Below, piece after piece: positions 7,064 through 16,211 of a stretch of DNA of 50,662 nucleotides. Numbering within the stretch: the stretch's first letter is position 1; each line of letters starts with the position of its first letter. The notes beneath the pieces are model-generated. The model made no database searches, had not been told where the DNA came from, and saw nothing but the letters and a program-made list of their open reading frames with translations. Source of the stretch: Chitinophagaceae bacterium (GTDB taxonomy: Bacteria > Bacteroidota > Bacteroidia > Chitinophagales > Chitinophagaceae); NCBI GenBank assembly GCA_947457465.1, contig CANGWB010000012.1:1-50662 (forward strand), given 5' to 3'. The position numbers and the translations under genes are program-made.

Positions 7064-10012
7064 ATGCGTGTTCCTTTCTTTTTTTTGATTGTGATGCTAT
7101 GCATTTCCGATTTTTCCTACGGGCAGGCGAATGATTTTGTGACGCACTGGGACCTGTCCCAAGATGGATCAGGAAACTCCGATGAAATAAGTTTCAAAAC
7201 AACCAACCCAAACGGAAGCATTAATTATTCCTGGCAGGAACTTCAGCCCGGTTCCAACAGTGGGTCAGGCAGCTTTGCTTCCGGAACAGGTGCACTACGT
7301 CAAATTCAAGGGCTACCCGCCAACTCAACCATAGAGCTTAGAATTCAATCCACAAACTTGGAGGGCTTTTCAATGGATCTCACACTTAACTTTCAGCGGC
7401 TTTCTAAGGTTACCCAGTGGGGAACTACCAATTGGACCAACATGAATTCAATGTTCAGGAACTGTATTTTTTTACAAAGCATCACAGCAGCTGATGCACC
7501 CAATCTTACATCGGTAACAGATATGACTCTTATGTTCTCGGGATGTTCTAGTCTTGCCACTATTTCCAATGCCGCTAGTTGGAACACCGCGAATGTCACA
7601 GACATGTCGTTTATGTTCAATGGGGCCAGTTCTTTCAATCAAAACATCAGCAACTGGAATACAGTCAATGTTACAGACATGTCGAGTATGTTCAATAATG
7701 CTACAAGCTTCAATCAGAATATCGGCAGCTGGAATACAGCCAATGTCACCAACATGTCGAATATGTTCAATAATGCTACAAGCTTCAATCAGAATATCGG
7801 CAGCTGGAATACAGCCAATGTTGAGATGATGAATGGGATGTTCATCGGTGCTACAAGCTTCAATCAGGATATCGGCAGCTGGAATACAGCCAATGTCACT
7901 TACATGACGAATATGTTCAGTAATGCTACAAGCTTCAATCAGGATATCGGCAGCTGGAATACAACCGATGTATCTGACATGTCGCATATGTTCTACAATG
8001 CTACAAGCTTCAATCAAAATATCGGCAGCTGGAATACAGTCAATGTTACAGACATGTCTAGTATGTTCAATAATGCTACAAGCTTCAATCAGAATATCGG
8101 CAGCTGGAATACAGCCAATGTCACAAATATGGTCAGCATGTTCGATCATGCCACCTCCTTCAATCAAGACATAGGTAGCTGGAATACCGCAGATGTCGCA
8201 TATATGAGCTATATGTTTTCAGAGGCTTCCAGTTTCGATCAGAATATTGGTACTTGGAATACGTCCAATATTCAAGACATGACTGGAATGCTCGACAATT
8301 GCGGCATGACTTGTATAAAATATTCCCAAACCCTCACCGGGTGGGCGCTGACCAGTGCTGCTATTGAAATAGACTTGGGAGCGGCTGGTCTTGTGCACGG
8401 CTCAAATTTGAATGACATCATAGGTCTGCTGACCAACGTCAAAAACTGGTCGATTAACGACGACGGAGCATCCACAAGCCCCTGCGGCCCCGCCGTATTC
8501 TATTCCAAGAGCACCGGCGATCTCAATAACCTTTCCTCCTGGGGATCCAATCCGGATGGAACCGGTTCAACCCCGACTGATTTCACCAGTACCGATCAAT
8601 ATTTTAATATCCGGAACCGCAGCACTGCGGCAATCAATGCCAACTGGACCATCTCAGGCTCCAATTCCATCGTGATTTTGGGCACTAGTGTTTTAAACTG
8701 TACACTAAACACTGGCGTATTTCAATTCACCGGCCCCATCCGGCTCACCAAACTAACCACCCTTAATGTAGGCTCTAATTCCACATTCTCCCTGAGCTGC
8801 GATGATGAATCCACTGTCGACTATAATGGCAGTGTTTCTCAGCCGGTCATTGGTGCCAACTATTACAATCTCAAGATTTCAGGAAGCAATGCCAAAACCC
8901 TCGGCGGTAATACCTCAGTGGGCGGAACCCTCACGCTCAGCAACAAACTGGTTCTCGGCACAAACAACCTCACCCTGTCGGGCAACACGAGCGGAAGCAG
9001 TTCCAGCAACTACGTGCAAACCAACAGCAGCGGCACTCTCAATAAGAATCTGGGCTACGGGGCCTTTTTCACCTTCCCTGTCGGCAACAGCTCCTACAAC
9101 CCCGTCACCATCACCAATAATACCGGTACGGCTGATGATTTCACAGTCCGGGTGCAGGATGCAGTTTACCAAAATGGCAATTCCGGCACCACTGTCGGCA
9201 CCCCGCGTGTGAACCGTACCTGGCATATCGGAAAAACCAATATGCCTACCGCTAATAGAGAGAACGGAGTGGATTTTATTTTTCAATGGACATTGGCGGA
9301 CCAAGTAGGTAGTATTAGCAACTTTCTGCTCAGCCATCACAATGGGGTGGTCTGGAATTTTGCCACCGGAACAGGTAGCCAGACCTTATCCGGCACCAAT
9401 CCTAAAACACTGACATTTACCAGGTATAAAGGAAGCTTTTCTCCCTTTGCTATCTCACACTCTGCCTTATCTCTACCCGTTTTGTGGTTACGATTCATTG
9501 GCGAACAGACCCCAGGTCGAGTGCGACTCAACTGGTCCACCGCTTCCGAGCAGAACAGCAGCCACTTTGAAATCGAACGAAGCGCCAACGGAATTGAGTT
9601 CACTCAAATCGGACACGTCACCGCCGCGGGCAACAGTCAATCTGTGAGCAACTACGAATATGTGGATGCACAACCGCTAAACGGAGTTTCCTACTACCGA
9701 CTGCGCCAGGTAGATCAGAATGGCGTTTATTCCTTCAGCCGCGTATTGCAACTAAAATATCAAACAACTACTGCTGCCCGTATCGTACCCAATCCCACCG
9801 ACGGACCAATCAACCTGCAGATCCCATCCGATTGGACCGGCACCTACGACTGCCGCGTCTTCAACACAGTGGGGGTACTGGTGGAAAATCTCCGGGCCTT
9901 GCGTGCCGGAAGTCACGCAGTCAACATCGACGGGAAAGCGCCGGGGCTGTATCAGTTTACCCTTTGGGAAAATGGCAAGCAGATCCAACAACAATGGGTG
10001 ATGAAGAAGTAG
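7064..10012 (+). CDS. Secreted DUF285/BspA-repeat protein with T9SS sorting domain
   Basis: This 982-residue protein starts with a signal peptide (MRVPFFFLIVMLCISDFSYGQ). Residues of roughly 120-430 form DUF285-type repeats of the pattern MFxxATSFNQxIGSWNTANV, of which nine 25-residue units are regular. A beta-rich Ser/Thr/Asn/Gly-rich middle follows (about 470-800), then a fibronectin-like stretch (SEQNSSHFEIERSANG). The C-terminus (ARIVPNPTDGPINLQI to QQWVMKK) is a type A T9SS sorting signal, so the protein is expected to be exported across the outer membrane by the type IX system and anchored or released. BspA-type repeats are often involved in adhesion; the ligand here is unknown. It stands alone, followed by a terminator. 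The start is set by the signal peptide. Confidence 0.92.
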   Translation: MRVPFFFLIVMLCISDFSYGQANDFVTHWDLSQDGSGNSDEISFKTTNPNGSINYSWQELQPGSNSGSGSFASGTGALRQIQGLPANSTIELRIQSTNLEGFSMDLTLNFQRLSKVTQWGTTNWTNMNSMFRNCIFLQSITAADAPNLTSVTDMTLMFSGCSSLATISNAASWNTANVTDMSFMFNGASSFNQNISNWNTVNVTDMSSMFNNATSFNQNIGSWNTANVTNMSNMFNNATSFNQNIGSWNTANVEMMNGMFIGATSFNQDIGSWNTANVTYMTNMFSNATSFNQDIGSWNTTDVSDMSHMFYNATSFNQNIGSWNTVNVTDMSSMFNNATSFNQNIGSWNTANVTNMVSMFDHATSFNQDIGSWNTADVAYMSYMFSEASSFDQNIGTWNTSNIQDMTGMLDNCGMTCIKYSQTLTGWALTSAAIEIDLGAAGLVHGSNLNDIIGLLTNVKNWSINDDGASTSPCGPAVFYSKSTGDLNNLSSWGSNPDGTGSTPTDFTSTDQYFNIRNRSTAAINANWTISGSNSIVILGTSVLNCTLNTGVFQFTGPIRLTKLTTLNVGSNSTFSLSCDDESTVDYNGSVSQPVIGANYYNLKISGSNAKTLGGNTSVGGTLTLSNKLVLGTNNLTLSGNTSGSSSSNYVQTNSSGTLNKNLGYGAFFTFPVGNSSYNPVTITNNTGTADDFTVRVQDAVYQNGNSGTTVGTPRVNRTWHIGKTNMPTANRENGVDFIFQWTLADQVGSISNFLLSHHNGVVWNFATGTGSQTLSGTNPKTLTFTRYKGSFSPFAISHSALSLPVLWLRFIGEQTPGRVRLNWSTASEQNSSHFEIERSANGIEFTQIGHVTAAGNSQSVSNYEYVDAQPLNGVSYYRLRQVDQNGVYSFSRVLQLKYQTTTAARIVPNPTDGPINLQIPSDWTGTYDCRVFNTVGVLVENLRALRAGSHAVNIDGKAPGLYQFTLWENGKQIQQQWVMKK
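7604..8278 (+). repeat. Nine tandem 75-bp coding repeats (DUF285 units)
   Basis: Nine head-to-tail units of exactly 75 bp each begin at an ATG (7604, 7679, 7754, 7829, 7904, 7979, 8054, 8129, 8204), giving 25 residues per unit. Inner units are nearly identical in DNA. Units at 7679 and 8054 encode the same 25 residues and differ at only a few third positions, and both are preceded by the same AATACAGTCAATGTTACAGAC stretch. A degenerate unit lies on each side. The pattern indicates duplication or conversion among units. Confidence 0.92.
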
Positions 10013-10040
10013 ATTTAAAGAAAAGACTTACTGAAACAAA

Positions 10041-10066
10041 AAACCCCTCATTTGAGGGGCTTTTTG
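10041..10066. terminator. Bidirectional terminator between the T9SS protein and tRNA-Asp
   Basis: The stem CCCCTCA / TGAGGGG (10044-10059) is flanked by A-run on the left and T-run on the right. It can therefore stop transcription of the plus-strand surface-protein gene and of the minus-strand tRNA-Asp. Confidence 0.85.
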
Positions 10067-10140
10067 CGGACCGGACGGGACTCGAACCCGCGACCTCCGC
10101 CGTGACAGGGCGGCATTCTAACCAACTGAACTACCGATCC
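10067..10140 (-). tRNA. tRNA-Asp (anticodon GTC)
   Basis: Read on the minus strand it begins GGATCGGTAGTTCAGTTGG and ends with the T-arm GGGTTCGAACCC and acceptor CCGGTCC plus discriminator G. The acceptor stem pairs fully with one G-U. The anticodon loop CTGTCAC gives GTC. The following bases are CAA, so CCA is not encoded. Confidence 0.96.
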
Positions 10141-10164
10141 GTTGCCCGGAATTTTCCGGGAGTG

Positions 10165-10196
10165 CAAAGATAGGAGGGAGCGGTTTTTGCCCCAAA
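10165..10196 (-). promoter_or_regulatory. Promoter of tRNA-Asp
   Basis: On the minus strand TTTG (10196-10193) is followed after 20 nt by TATCTTTG (10172-10165), a full match to the Bacteroidota -33/-7 consensus. The leader before the tRNA contains a hairpin CCCGGAA-TT-TTCCGGG (10145-10160). Confidence 0.8.
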
Positions 10197-10273
10197 TGAT
10201 TTTTCAAAATTTGAGGATCGATTGGGGGATTTTGGTCTTGTCCACAGCAGCGAGTTTCGAGCGGTCAAACCCC

Positions 10274-10281
10274 TATTTTTG
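10274..10281 (+). promoter_or_regulatory. -7 element of the accA-dapA promoter
   Basis: TATTTTTG matches TAnnTTTG and lies 16 nt before the chosen accA ATG. No good -33 TTG was found at normal spacing. Confidence 0.6.
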
Positions 10282-10297
10282 TCACCTAACTCTAGGT

Positions 10298-11275
10298 ATG
10301 CCCACTGATAAGAACCGCCAGTACATCGACTTTGAACAGCCCATCAAGTCCCTGATCGAGGAGATCATGGACCTGGAGGAGAAAGCCCAGAAAAGTCAGG
10401 TTGATTATTCCGACGTGATCAACGGTCTCCGTGATCAAGTGAATGCCAAGCGTCAAGACCTGACAAAAACACTCACGCCTTGGCAAAAAGTTCAACTTAG
10501 CCGGCACCCAGACCGTCCCTATACCCTCAAGTACATTGAGAAAATGACGACCGATTTCGTGGAGTTATTCGGCGATCGGAATGTCAAGGACGATAAAGCC
10601 ATGGTCGGAGGATTCGCTGACCTGGATGGCCAAACGGTCATGTTCATCGGACAACAAAAAGGAAGCAATACCCGACTTCGTCAACTGCGCAATTTCGGGA
10701 TGGCCAATCCCGAAGGTTACAGAAAAGCCCTTCGGTTGATGAAGCTGGCCGAAAAATTCAATAAGCCTGTCGTTACACTGATCGATACACCCGGCGCATT
10801 TCCGGGATTGGAAGCGGAAGAACGTGGACAAGGAGAGGCCATTGCCCGAAATATCTATGAGATGATGCGGCTCAAAGTACCTGTGATCTGTGTGATCATC
10901 GGGGAGGGAGCCAGCGGCGGGGCCCTCGGCATCGGTGCCGGTGATCGGGTATACATGATGGAAAATACCTGGTACACGGTGATCAGTCCGGAAAGCTGTT
11001 CGTCGATCCTCTGGCGTAGCTGGGATAAAAAAGAGGTGGCTGCCGATCAATTGAAATTGACCGCAGATAGAATGCTGGAATTCGGCATCATCGATGGTAT
11101 CATACCCGAGCCTGCCGGCGGCGCCCATTGGGATTATGCAGAAGCGGCCACACTCGTGAAGACCACGATCCTCCAGTCATTGAAAGAGCTCGCGGCGATC
11201 GATCCTCAAAAACGCATCGAGCAGCGGGTTGAAAAATTCGGTAAGATGGGCTTCTGGGAGGAATTTCAAAAATGA
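10298..11275 (+). CDS. accA: Acetyl-CoA carboxylase carboxyltransferase subunit alpha
   Basis: The protein has 325 residues from ATG 10298 ([20 protein letters not shown]), the usual AccA start. The frame is open further upstream to 10142, but that part overlaps the tRNA promoter region and is not AccA-like. Family motifs include [67 protein letters not shown] and the [12 protein letters not shown] region. AccA forms the carboxyltransferase with AccD and transfers carboxyl from biotin to acetyl-CoA in fatty-acid synthesis. accB and accC are elsewhere in this window; accD is not here. The stop overlaps the dapA start (ATGA), so the two are translationally coupled. The -7 element at 10274-10281 supports this start. 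Confidence 0.97.
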   Translation: MPTDKNRQYIDFEQPIKSLIEEIMDLEEKAQKSQVDYSDVINGLRDQVNAKRQDLTKTLTPWQKVQLSRHPDRPYTLKYIEKMTTDFVELFGDRNVKDDKAMVGGFADLDGQTVMFIGQQKGSNTRLRQLRNFGMANPEGYRKALRLMKLAEKFNKPVVTLIDTPGAFPGLEAEERGQGEAIARNIYEMMRLKVPVICVIIGEGASGGALGIGAGDRVYMMENTWYTVISPESCSSILWRSWDKKEVAADQLKLTADRMLEFGIIDGIIPEPAGGAHWDYAEAATLVKTTILQSLKELAAIDPQKRIEQRVEKFGKMGFWEEFQK

Positions 11276-12159
11276 GTCAATATCCCCTTTTTTACGGAAC
11301 CGGTATCGCCATTGTCACACCATTCGATGCCTCGGGTTCCATCGATTGGAACAGTTTTGAAAAGCTGATCGAACACTGGATCAACGGTGGTGTGGAGTAC
11401 TTGGTTGTGTTGGGCACTACCGGTGAAAGTGCTACCATACATGGATCCGAAAAGCAGGAAGTTTTCTCGTTTGTAAAGGATCGTGTTAAAGGGCGAGTGC
11501 CATTGGTTGCGGGTATCGGAGGGAATGACACCCGCAAATTGATGTCGGAGATGACATCATTCAAGCTGGATGGCTACGAGGCCATTCTTTCTGTGAGTCC
11601 GTACTACAATAAGCCCAATCAAGAGGGCATATACCAGCATTACAAGGCGATAGATGAGGTGAGTCCAAGGCCCATCATCATTTATAATGTTCCAGGCCGA
11701 ACCGGACAATCTATGACAGCCGAAACGCAGCTACGGATCGCTAAGGATTGCAAGAACGTCTTTGCCACCAAGGAGGCCAGTGGGAGTATGGAACTCATTC
11801 AACAGATCCTTCGGGAGAAGCCGGATGATTTTCTAGTGATCAGTGGAGATGATCCGATCACGTTGCCGCTGATCGCGGATGGGGCTGTTGGTGTGATATC
11901 GGTAGTAGCTAATGCCTATCCGGCTGAATTTTCTCAGATGGTCAGACTTTGTCTGGATAGGAAATTCGAGGAGGCCAGGCCCTTGCATGAAAAATATCTG
12001 GAGATCATCGCATCTATGTTCGCTGAGGGTAGTCCCAGTGGGGTAAAAGCTTATCTGTCTGAAATGGGTCTCTGTCAGAACCGATTTCGTATGCCGGTTT
12101 GGCCGGTCAGCGACGGACACCTACAGAAGATACGTGGCTTGATGAAAGTTGCTCAGTAA
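11272..12159 (+). CDS. dapA: 4-hydroxy-tetrahydrodipicolinate synthase
   Basis: The protein has 295 residues, the normal DapA length. GTTGESAT is the pyruvate-carboxylate loop, YNVPGRTG carries the catalytic tyrosine and FATKEASG the Schiff-base lysine. The enzyme condenses pyruvate with aspartate semialdehyde, the first committed step to diaminopimelate and lysine. The ATG overlaps the accA stop by 4 nt. The stop codon abuts the stop of the convergent rnz gene with no gap. Other members of the family (NanA, KDG aldolase) are possible but the sequence fits DapA best. Confidence 0.94.
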   Translation: MSQYPLFYGTGIAIVTPFDASGSIDWNSFEKLIEHWINGGVEYLVVLGTTGESATIHGSEKQEVFSFVKDRVKGRVPLVAGIGGNDTRKLMSEMTSFKLDGYEAILSVSPYYNKPNQEGIYQHYKAIDEVSPRPIIIYNVPGRTGQSMTAETQLRIAKDCKNVFATKEASGSMELIQQILREKPDDFLVISGDDPITLPLIADGAVGVISVVANAYPAEFSQMVRLCLDRKFEEARPLHEKYLEIIASMFAEGSPSGVKAYLSEMGLCQNRFRMPVWPVSDGHLQKIRGLMKVAQ

Positions 12160-13065
12160 TTAACGGATCGGATAGCAGAGTCCTTCCAATGCCAGCTCGG
12201 TATTCGGAAAAACCGTTCTTGCTTCTTTTTGAAACTCCTCTAGCGAGGCATACTTGCTGCTGAAATGTCCCAACAGTAATTTTTTGACGCCTGCTTTTTC
12301 GGCTAAGGTTGCGGCTTGAATACTGGTGCTGTGAAACCTCTCCTGTGCCCGTTCTGCCAATGCATGCAGGTAGGTCGATTCGTGATAGATCAGATCAAAT
12401 CCTTTGATGTGCTCAAGGATCGATTCATTGTACCGTGTATCGGCGCAGTAGGCGTATTTCGGTCCGGGTGGCGTAGGCTCTGTAACCGAATCCACCGATA
12501 TGATCTCGCCTGATTTTGTTTGATAGTCCTCGCCCATTACTAATCGTTCATAATAGGCTGCGGGGATACCGGCTGCTTTTGCTTTTTCGGGTAATAGTTT
12601 GCGGGGAATCCTCTTTTCCTCAAAGCTGAATCCGAAACAGGGGATGCGGTGATCAGTCGGAAAACAATTGATCCGGATCGATGCGGTTTCTACGAGTGTG
12701 GCAGCTGACTCGATCGGACGAAAATGCAGCTCGAAATTCAGGGTTGTATCGGAAACCTTCAGTTGAATATCGATGATCTCTTTGAGGGGGGAAGGGGCAA
12801 ACAGGGTAATGGGTTGTGTGTGTCCGAGCAGGCTCAGTGAATTCAATAGTCCGATCAGGCCGAAGTAATGGTCGCCATGCAAGTGTGAGATGAAAATATG
12901 GCTGATCTTACTTCTTTTGACTTTATAGCGCAGCAGTTGTATCTGCGTTCCCTCACCGCAATCGATCAGGTAGTTGTTTCCGTTGTGCGTGATGACCTGA
13001 CTGGTCGGATGTCGATCAAATGCCGGTACCGCTGAATTATTTCCCAAGATGGTCAGTGCGAGCAT
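12160..13065 (-). CDS. rnz: Ribonuclease Z (tRNA 3' processing)
   Basis: The 301-residue protein has the metallo-beta-lactamase zinc motif HLHGDH near residue 62 in FISHLHGDHYFGLIGLL, preceded by LIDCGEGTQIQL, and later YCADTRYNESI, HESTY and GHFSSKY, matching RNase Z/ElaC. It cuts precursor tRNAs 3' of the discriminator base, which suits tRNA genes here that lack CCA. It lies 2 nt after the STAS-like gene and is probably co-transcribed with it. Confidence 0.95.
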   Translation of the reverse strand: MLALTILGNNSAVPAFDRHPTSQVITHNGNNYLIDCGEGTQIQLLRYKVKRSKISHIFISHLHGDHYFGLIGLLNSLSLLGHTQPITLFAPSPLKEIIDIQLKVSDTTLNFELHFRPIESAATLVETASIRINCFPTDHRIPCFGFSFEEKRIPRKLLPEKAKAAGIPAAYYERLVMGEDYQTKSGEIISVDSVTEPTPPGPKYAYCADTRYNESILEHIKGFDLIYHESTYLHALAERAQERFHSTSIQAATLAEKAGVKKLLLGHFSSKYASLEEFQKEARTVFPNTELALEGLCYPIR

Positions 13066-13067
13066 GG

Positions 13068-13466
13068 TCAGTCTTGTTCCTCTTCACCGCTTAGTAATTC
13101 CCGTTCAATCTCTTCCATTTGCACAATATCCCAGGCTTCACTTTCTGTGGGTGTGATGTTCATCAGATCAAGCAAGTCGGCCAGCTCAAGGGTTTTTTCA
13201 ACAGCTGGTTGCAAACAGCAGATCACAAAAGAGGCGCCGGATTCGTAAAAGGATGCCTGTAATTCGGCCAGGGATTCGGCTGCGGGTAATTCGATCCGAG
13301 CAACAGGGCTCATATCAAGGATCAGATTACGGACCGAACCGGCACCAGTGTCCTGGGTTAACGTTTGATTAGCAAGAACAGTGAGTTCGGCTGACAGACT
13401 TGCAGTCAATTCCGGCTCATCCACCGTTATGACATTAAACTTCTCCTTGGTTTCGAATTTGAAGGG
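13068..13466 (-). CDS. STAS-like domain protein
   Basis: From ATG 13466 (MPFKFETKEKFNVITVDEPE) the protein has 132 residues. The fold pattern (NVITV..., NLILDMSPVARIELPA, ASFVICCLQPAVEKTLEL, ending TESEAWDIVQMEEIERELL) resembles STAS/anti-anti-sigma domains. The frame is open to 13571, but a -7 element (TAAATTTG, 13498-13491 on the minus strand) falls between the two possible starts and supports 13466. No conserved phosphorylatable serine could be confirmed, so a regulatory role is not shown. The gene is 2 nt upstream of rnz and may serve tRNA processing or regulation; the link is only positional. Confidence 0.7.
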   Translation of the reverse strand, partial: PFKFETKEKFNVITVDEPELTASLSAELTVLANQTLTQDTGAGSVRNLILDMSPVARIELPAAESLAELQASFYESGASFVICCLQPAVEKTLELADLLDLMNITPTESEAWDIVQMEEIERELLSGEEEQD

Positions 13467-13490
13467 CATGAGGAGTAGGATGTGTTTCAG

Positions 13491-13498
13491 CAAATTTA
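13491..13498 (-). promoter_or_regulatory. -7 element upstream of the STAS-rnz pair
   Basis: TAAATTTG on the minus strand, 24 nt before ATG 13466. It decides between two possible start codons. Confidence 0.55.
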
Positions 13499-13544
13499 AC
13501 AAACCGCGGTCAGTCGGCCTTATGTCGCCTTGCAGGTCGGTGTA

Positions 13545-13552
13545 TAACTTTG
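13545..13552 (+). promoter_or_regulatory. Possible -7 element of clpC
   Basis: TAACTTTG matches the consensus and lies 53 nt before the clpC ATG. A TTG at usual spacing is not seen. Confidence 0.45.
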
Positions 13553-13605
13553 TCTGCATCCTGCCGATCATAATTCATTAATATTGTACGAACCACTCAA
13601 TACCT

Positions 13606-16137
13606 ATGGACAATAGCTTTTCCCCCCAGGTCAAAGAGATCATCTCTTTCAGCCGTGAAGAAGCCCTCCGGCTGGGCAACGACTTCATCGGAACGGAGCA
13701 TTTATTACTCGGACTGATCCGCGAGGGTGAGAATACAGCCATTCGAATCCTAAAGAGTTTTAATGTCGATATCTACGAGCTCCGAAAGGAAATTGAGTTG
13801 GCGGTAAAGGACAAGACCGGAAAGAACATCGCTAACATCAATAGTTTGCCCCTGACCAAGCAGGCCGAAAAAGTGATCCGCGTAACCGTGCTGGAAGCCA
13901 AAGCATTGAAAAGCGCCACGGTGGAAACGGAGCACCTGATGTTATCTATATTGAAGAATAAAGAAAATGTCGCCACACAGATCTTAAATCAATTTGATGT
14001 GGACTATGATCTGTTTCGTCAGGAATTGGGCATCGTAAAGTCAAATGAACCGCGTGCCGAGTTTTCGGATGAAGGCGATGAGGAGTTTGAAGAAGAAAAG
14101 AAATTCAGTCAATCAAAAGGCTCCGCTAAATCCGGTACTGCTGCAAAAAGCAAAACGCCAGTCTTGGATAATTTCGGCAGGGATATCACCAAAATGGCTG
14201 AGCTTGGGGCACTCGATCCAATTGTTGGTAGGGAAGCAGAGATCGAGCGCGTCTCCCAGATCCTAAGCCGACGTAAAAAGAATAATCCCATCCTCATCGG
14301 AGAGCCCGGTGTGGGTAAAACGGCCATTGTAGAGGGATTGGCCCTTCGCATCGTACAGCGAAAAGTATCTCGCGTACTATTTGATAAGCGAGTCATTTCA
14401 TTGGATCTGGCGGCGTTGGTGGCCGGTACCAAATACCGCGGACAATTCGAAGAGCGTATGAAGGCCATCATGAATGAACTCGAGAAAAATCGGGATGTGA
14501 TCTTGTTCATCGATGAATTGCATACGATCGTAGGGGCCGGTGGTGCCAGTGGCTCACTGGATGCCAGTAATATTTTCAAACCGGCATTGGCTCGTGGCGA
14601 GCTCCAATGCATCGGTGCATCCACCTTGGATGAATACAGAATGCACATCGAAAAAGATGGCGCATTGGATCGTCGTTTCCAGAAAGTGATAGTCGATCCA
14701 CCGAGTGTAGATGATACTATTCAGATATTGAATAACATCAAGTCCAAGTACGAAGAATTTCACAATGTCGAGTACGATAAGGAAGCGATCGATGCCTGTG
14801 TGAAACTGAGTGATCGCTATGTAACAGACCGTTTACTACCAGACAAGGCCATTGATGTGTTGGATGAGGTGGGTGCTCGCGTGCACTTGAAAAACATCAA
14901 TGTGCCACAGAATATCGTTGAGCTCGAACAGAAGATCGAAGATGTGAAGGTGGAAAAGAATCGGGTAGTTAAGAGTCAGAAATTCGAAGAGGCGGCTGCC
15001 CTGCGGGATACGGAGAAAAAACTACAAGAGGAATTGGAGCGGGCGAAAGCTTCCTGGGAGGAGGATAGCAAGCATAAGAAATTTCCGATCGGGGAGGAGG
15101 ATATTGCCGAGGTGATCAGCATGATGACCGGCATTCCGGTGAAGCGTATGGTAGAAGCTGAAACCGAGAAGTTGCGTAAGATGGCAGATGACATGAAAGG
15201 CATGGTGATCGGTCAGGACGAAGCGATCTTAAAGGTGGTCAAGGCCATTCAGCGTAACCGTGTCGGATTGAAAGATCCCAAGAAGCCCATTGGTACCTTT
15301 ATTTTCCTGGGTCCGACCGGCGTTGGTAAGACTGAGTTGGCTCGCTCACTTGCTCGTCATATGTTCGATTCAGAGGAGGCCCTCATTCGGATCGATATGA
15401 GTGAGTATATGGAAAAGTTCACCGTGAGCCGACTGATCGGAGCGCCTCCCGGTTATGTAGGATATGAAGAGGGTGGGCAATTGACCGAGCGTGTACGACG
15501 TAAGCCCTACAGCGTGATACTCCTGGATGAGATAGAGAAAGCGCATCCGGATATCTACAACATTTTGTTGCAGGTGTTAGATGATGGTCAGTTGACGGAT
15601 GGATTGGGTCGCAAGGTTGATTTCAAGAATACTATGATCATCATGACTTCGAATATCGGAGTGCGTCAACTGAAAGATTTCGGTTCGGGTGTGGGCTTTA
15701 CCACAACTGCTCGTTTGGAAAGTGAGGATGAGGCGAACAAGGCGGTGATTGAGAAAGCCTTGAAGAAGACATTCTCGCCTGAGTTTTTGAATCGCATCGA
15801 TGATGTGATCATATTCAATAGTCTGACAAAAGATGACATCTTCCGCATCATCGATATACTGATGAAGGGTGTTACCAAGCGGTTAGCCAATCTAGGTTTC
15901 AGTATGGAGTTGACCGAAGAAGCTAAAACTTTCTTGGCTGATAAGGGGTATGACCAGCAATTCGGTGCTCGTCCCCTTCACCGGGCCATCCAAAAATACC
16001 TGGAGGATCCGTTGGCTGAGGAGATCCTGAATATGAATGTAAAAGCAGGCGATGTGTTGTTGGCGGGAGTAGATACTGAACAGTCCAAGCTTACATTCAC
16101 CTTCAAGAGTCGGACTGAAGAGGCCAAACCAGCCTAA
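13606..16137 (+). CDS. clpC: Clp protease ATP-binding subunit, ClpC type
   Basis: The protein has 843 residues: an N-terminal Clp_N double repeat (1-150), a first AAA+ domain with Walker A GEPGVGKTA near residue 232, a UVR-type coiled segment (KFEEAAALRDTEKKLQEELE) in the middle near residue 460, a second AAA+ domain with GPTGVGKTE near 569, and a ClpB-D2-small C-terminal domain (LDDVI..., GARPLHRAIQKYLEDPLAEEIL). The UVR segment and its length fit ClpC rather than ClpB, which has a long middle coil. It unfolds proteins for degradation by ClpP, or acts as a chaperone. A hairpin terminator follows at 16162. Confidence 0.95.
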   Translation: MDNSFSPQVKEIISFSREEALRLGNDFIGTEHLLLGLIREGENTAIRILKSFNVDIYELRKEIELAVKDKTGKNIANINSLPLTKQAEKVIRVTVLEAKALKSATVETEHLMLSILKNKENVATQILNQFDVDYDLFRQELGIVKSNEPRAEFSDEGDEEFEEEKKFSQSKGSAKSGTAAKSKTPVLDNFGRDITKMAELGALDPIVGREAEIERVSQILSRRKKNNPILIGEPGVGKTAIVEGLALRIVQRKVSRVLFDKRVISLDLAALVAGTKYRGQFEERMKAIMNELEKNRDVILFIDELHTIVGAGGASGSLDASNIFKPALARGELQCIGASTLDEYRMHIEKDGALDRRFQKVIVDPPSVDDTIQILNNIKSKYEEFHNVEYDKEAIDACVKLSDRYVTDRLLPDKAIDVLDEVGARVHLKNINVPQNIVELEQKIEDVKVEKNRVVKSQKFEEAAALRDTEKKLQEELERAKASWEEDSKHKKFPIGEEDIAEVISMMTGIPVKRMVEAETEKLRKMADDMKGMVIGQDEAILKVVKAIQRNRVGLKDPKKPIGTFIFLGPTGVGKTELARSLARHMFDSEEALIRIDMSEYMEKFTVSRLIGAPPGYVGYEEGGQLTERVRRKPYSVILLDEIEKAHPDIYNILLQVLDDGQLTDGLGRKVDFKNTMIIMTSNIGVRQLKDFGSGVGFTTTARLESEDEANKAVIEKALKKTFSPEFLNRIDDVIIFNSLTKDDIFRIIDILMKGVTKRLANLGFSMELTEEAKTFLADKGYDQQFGARPLHRAIQKYLEDPLAEEILNMNVKAGDVLLAGVDTEQSKLTFTFKSRTEEAKPA

Positions 16138-16161
16138 TCTGATTTTTCTTTTTGGGAATGC

Positions 16162-16208
16162 ATGGCCGCTACTTCTTTTCGGAAGCAGCGGCCATCTTGT
16201 TATTTTTG
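16162..16208 (+). terminator. Terminator-like hairpin after clpC, next to a -7 element for cmk
   Basis: ATGGCCGCT (16162-16170) pairs with AGCGGCCAT (16187-16195), extended by CTTC/GAAG with one mismatch. A T-rich tail (CTTGTTATTTTTG) follows. The tail contains TATTTTTG at 16201-16208, which also fits a -7 element and would start transcripts at the cmk GTG. Confidence 0.65.
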
Positions 16209-16211
16209 GGT

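Noticed and set aside
7472-8167. 231-residue open frame on the minus strand
   Set aside because: It is antisense to the DUF285 repeats; its regular ADILIEACSI pattern is only the mirror of the 75-bp repeats.
7604-8278. Regular 75-bp spacing resembling a CRISPR array
   Set aside because: The units are coding repeats in one frame without unique spacers.
10238-10246. DnaA-box-like TTGTCCACA (also CTATCCACA near 40723)
   Set aside because: Single imperfect boxes, no cluster, no dnaA or origin genes nearby.
10142-10297. N-terminal extension of accA
   Set aside because: It overlaps the tRNA promoter and leader, and the -7 element at 10274 lies inside it.
16152-16211. Upstream ATG start for cmk
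   Set aside because: These codons form the clpC terminator hairpin, and the extra residues are not Cmk-like.
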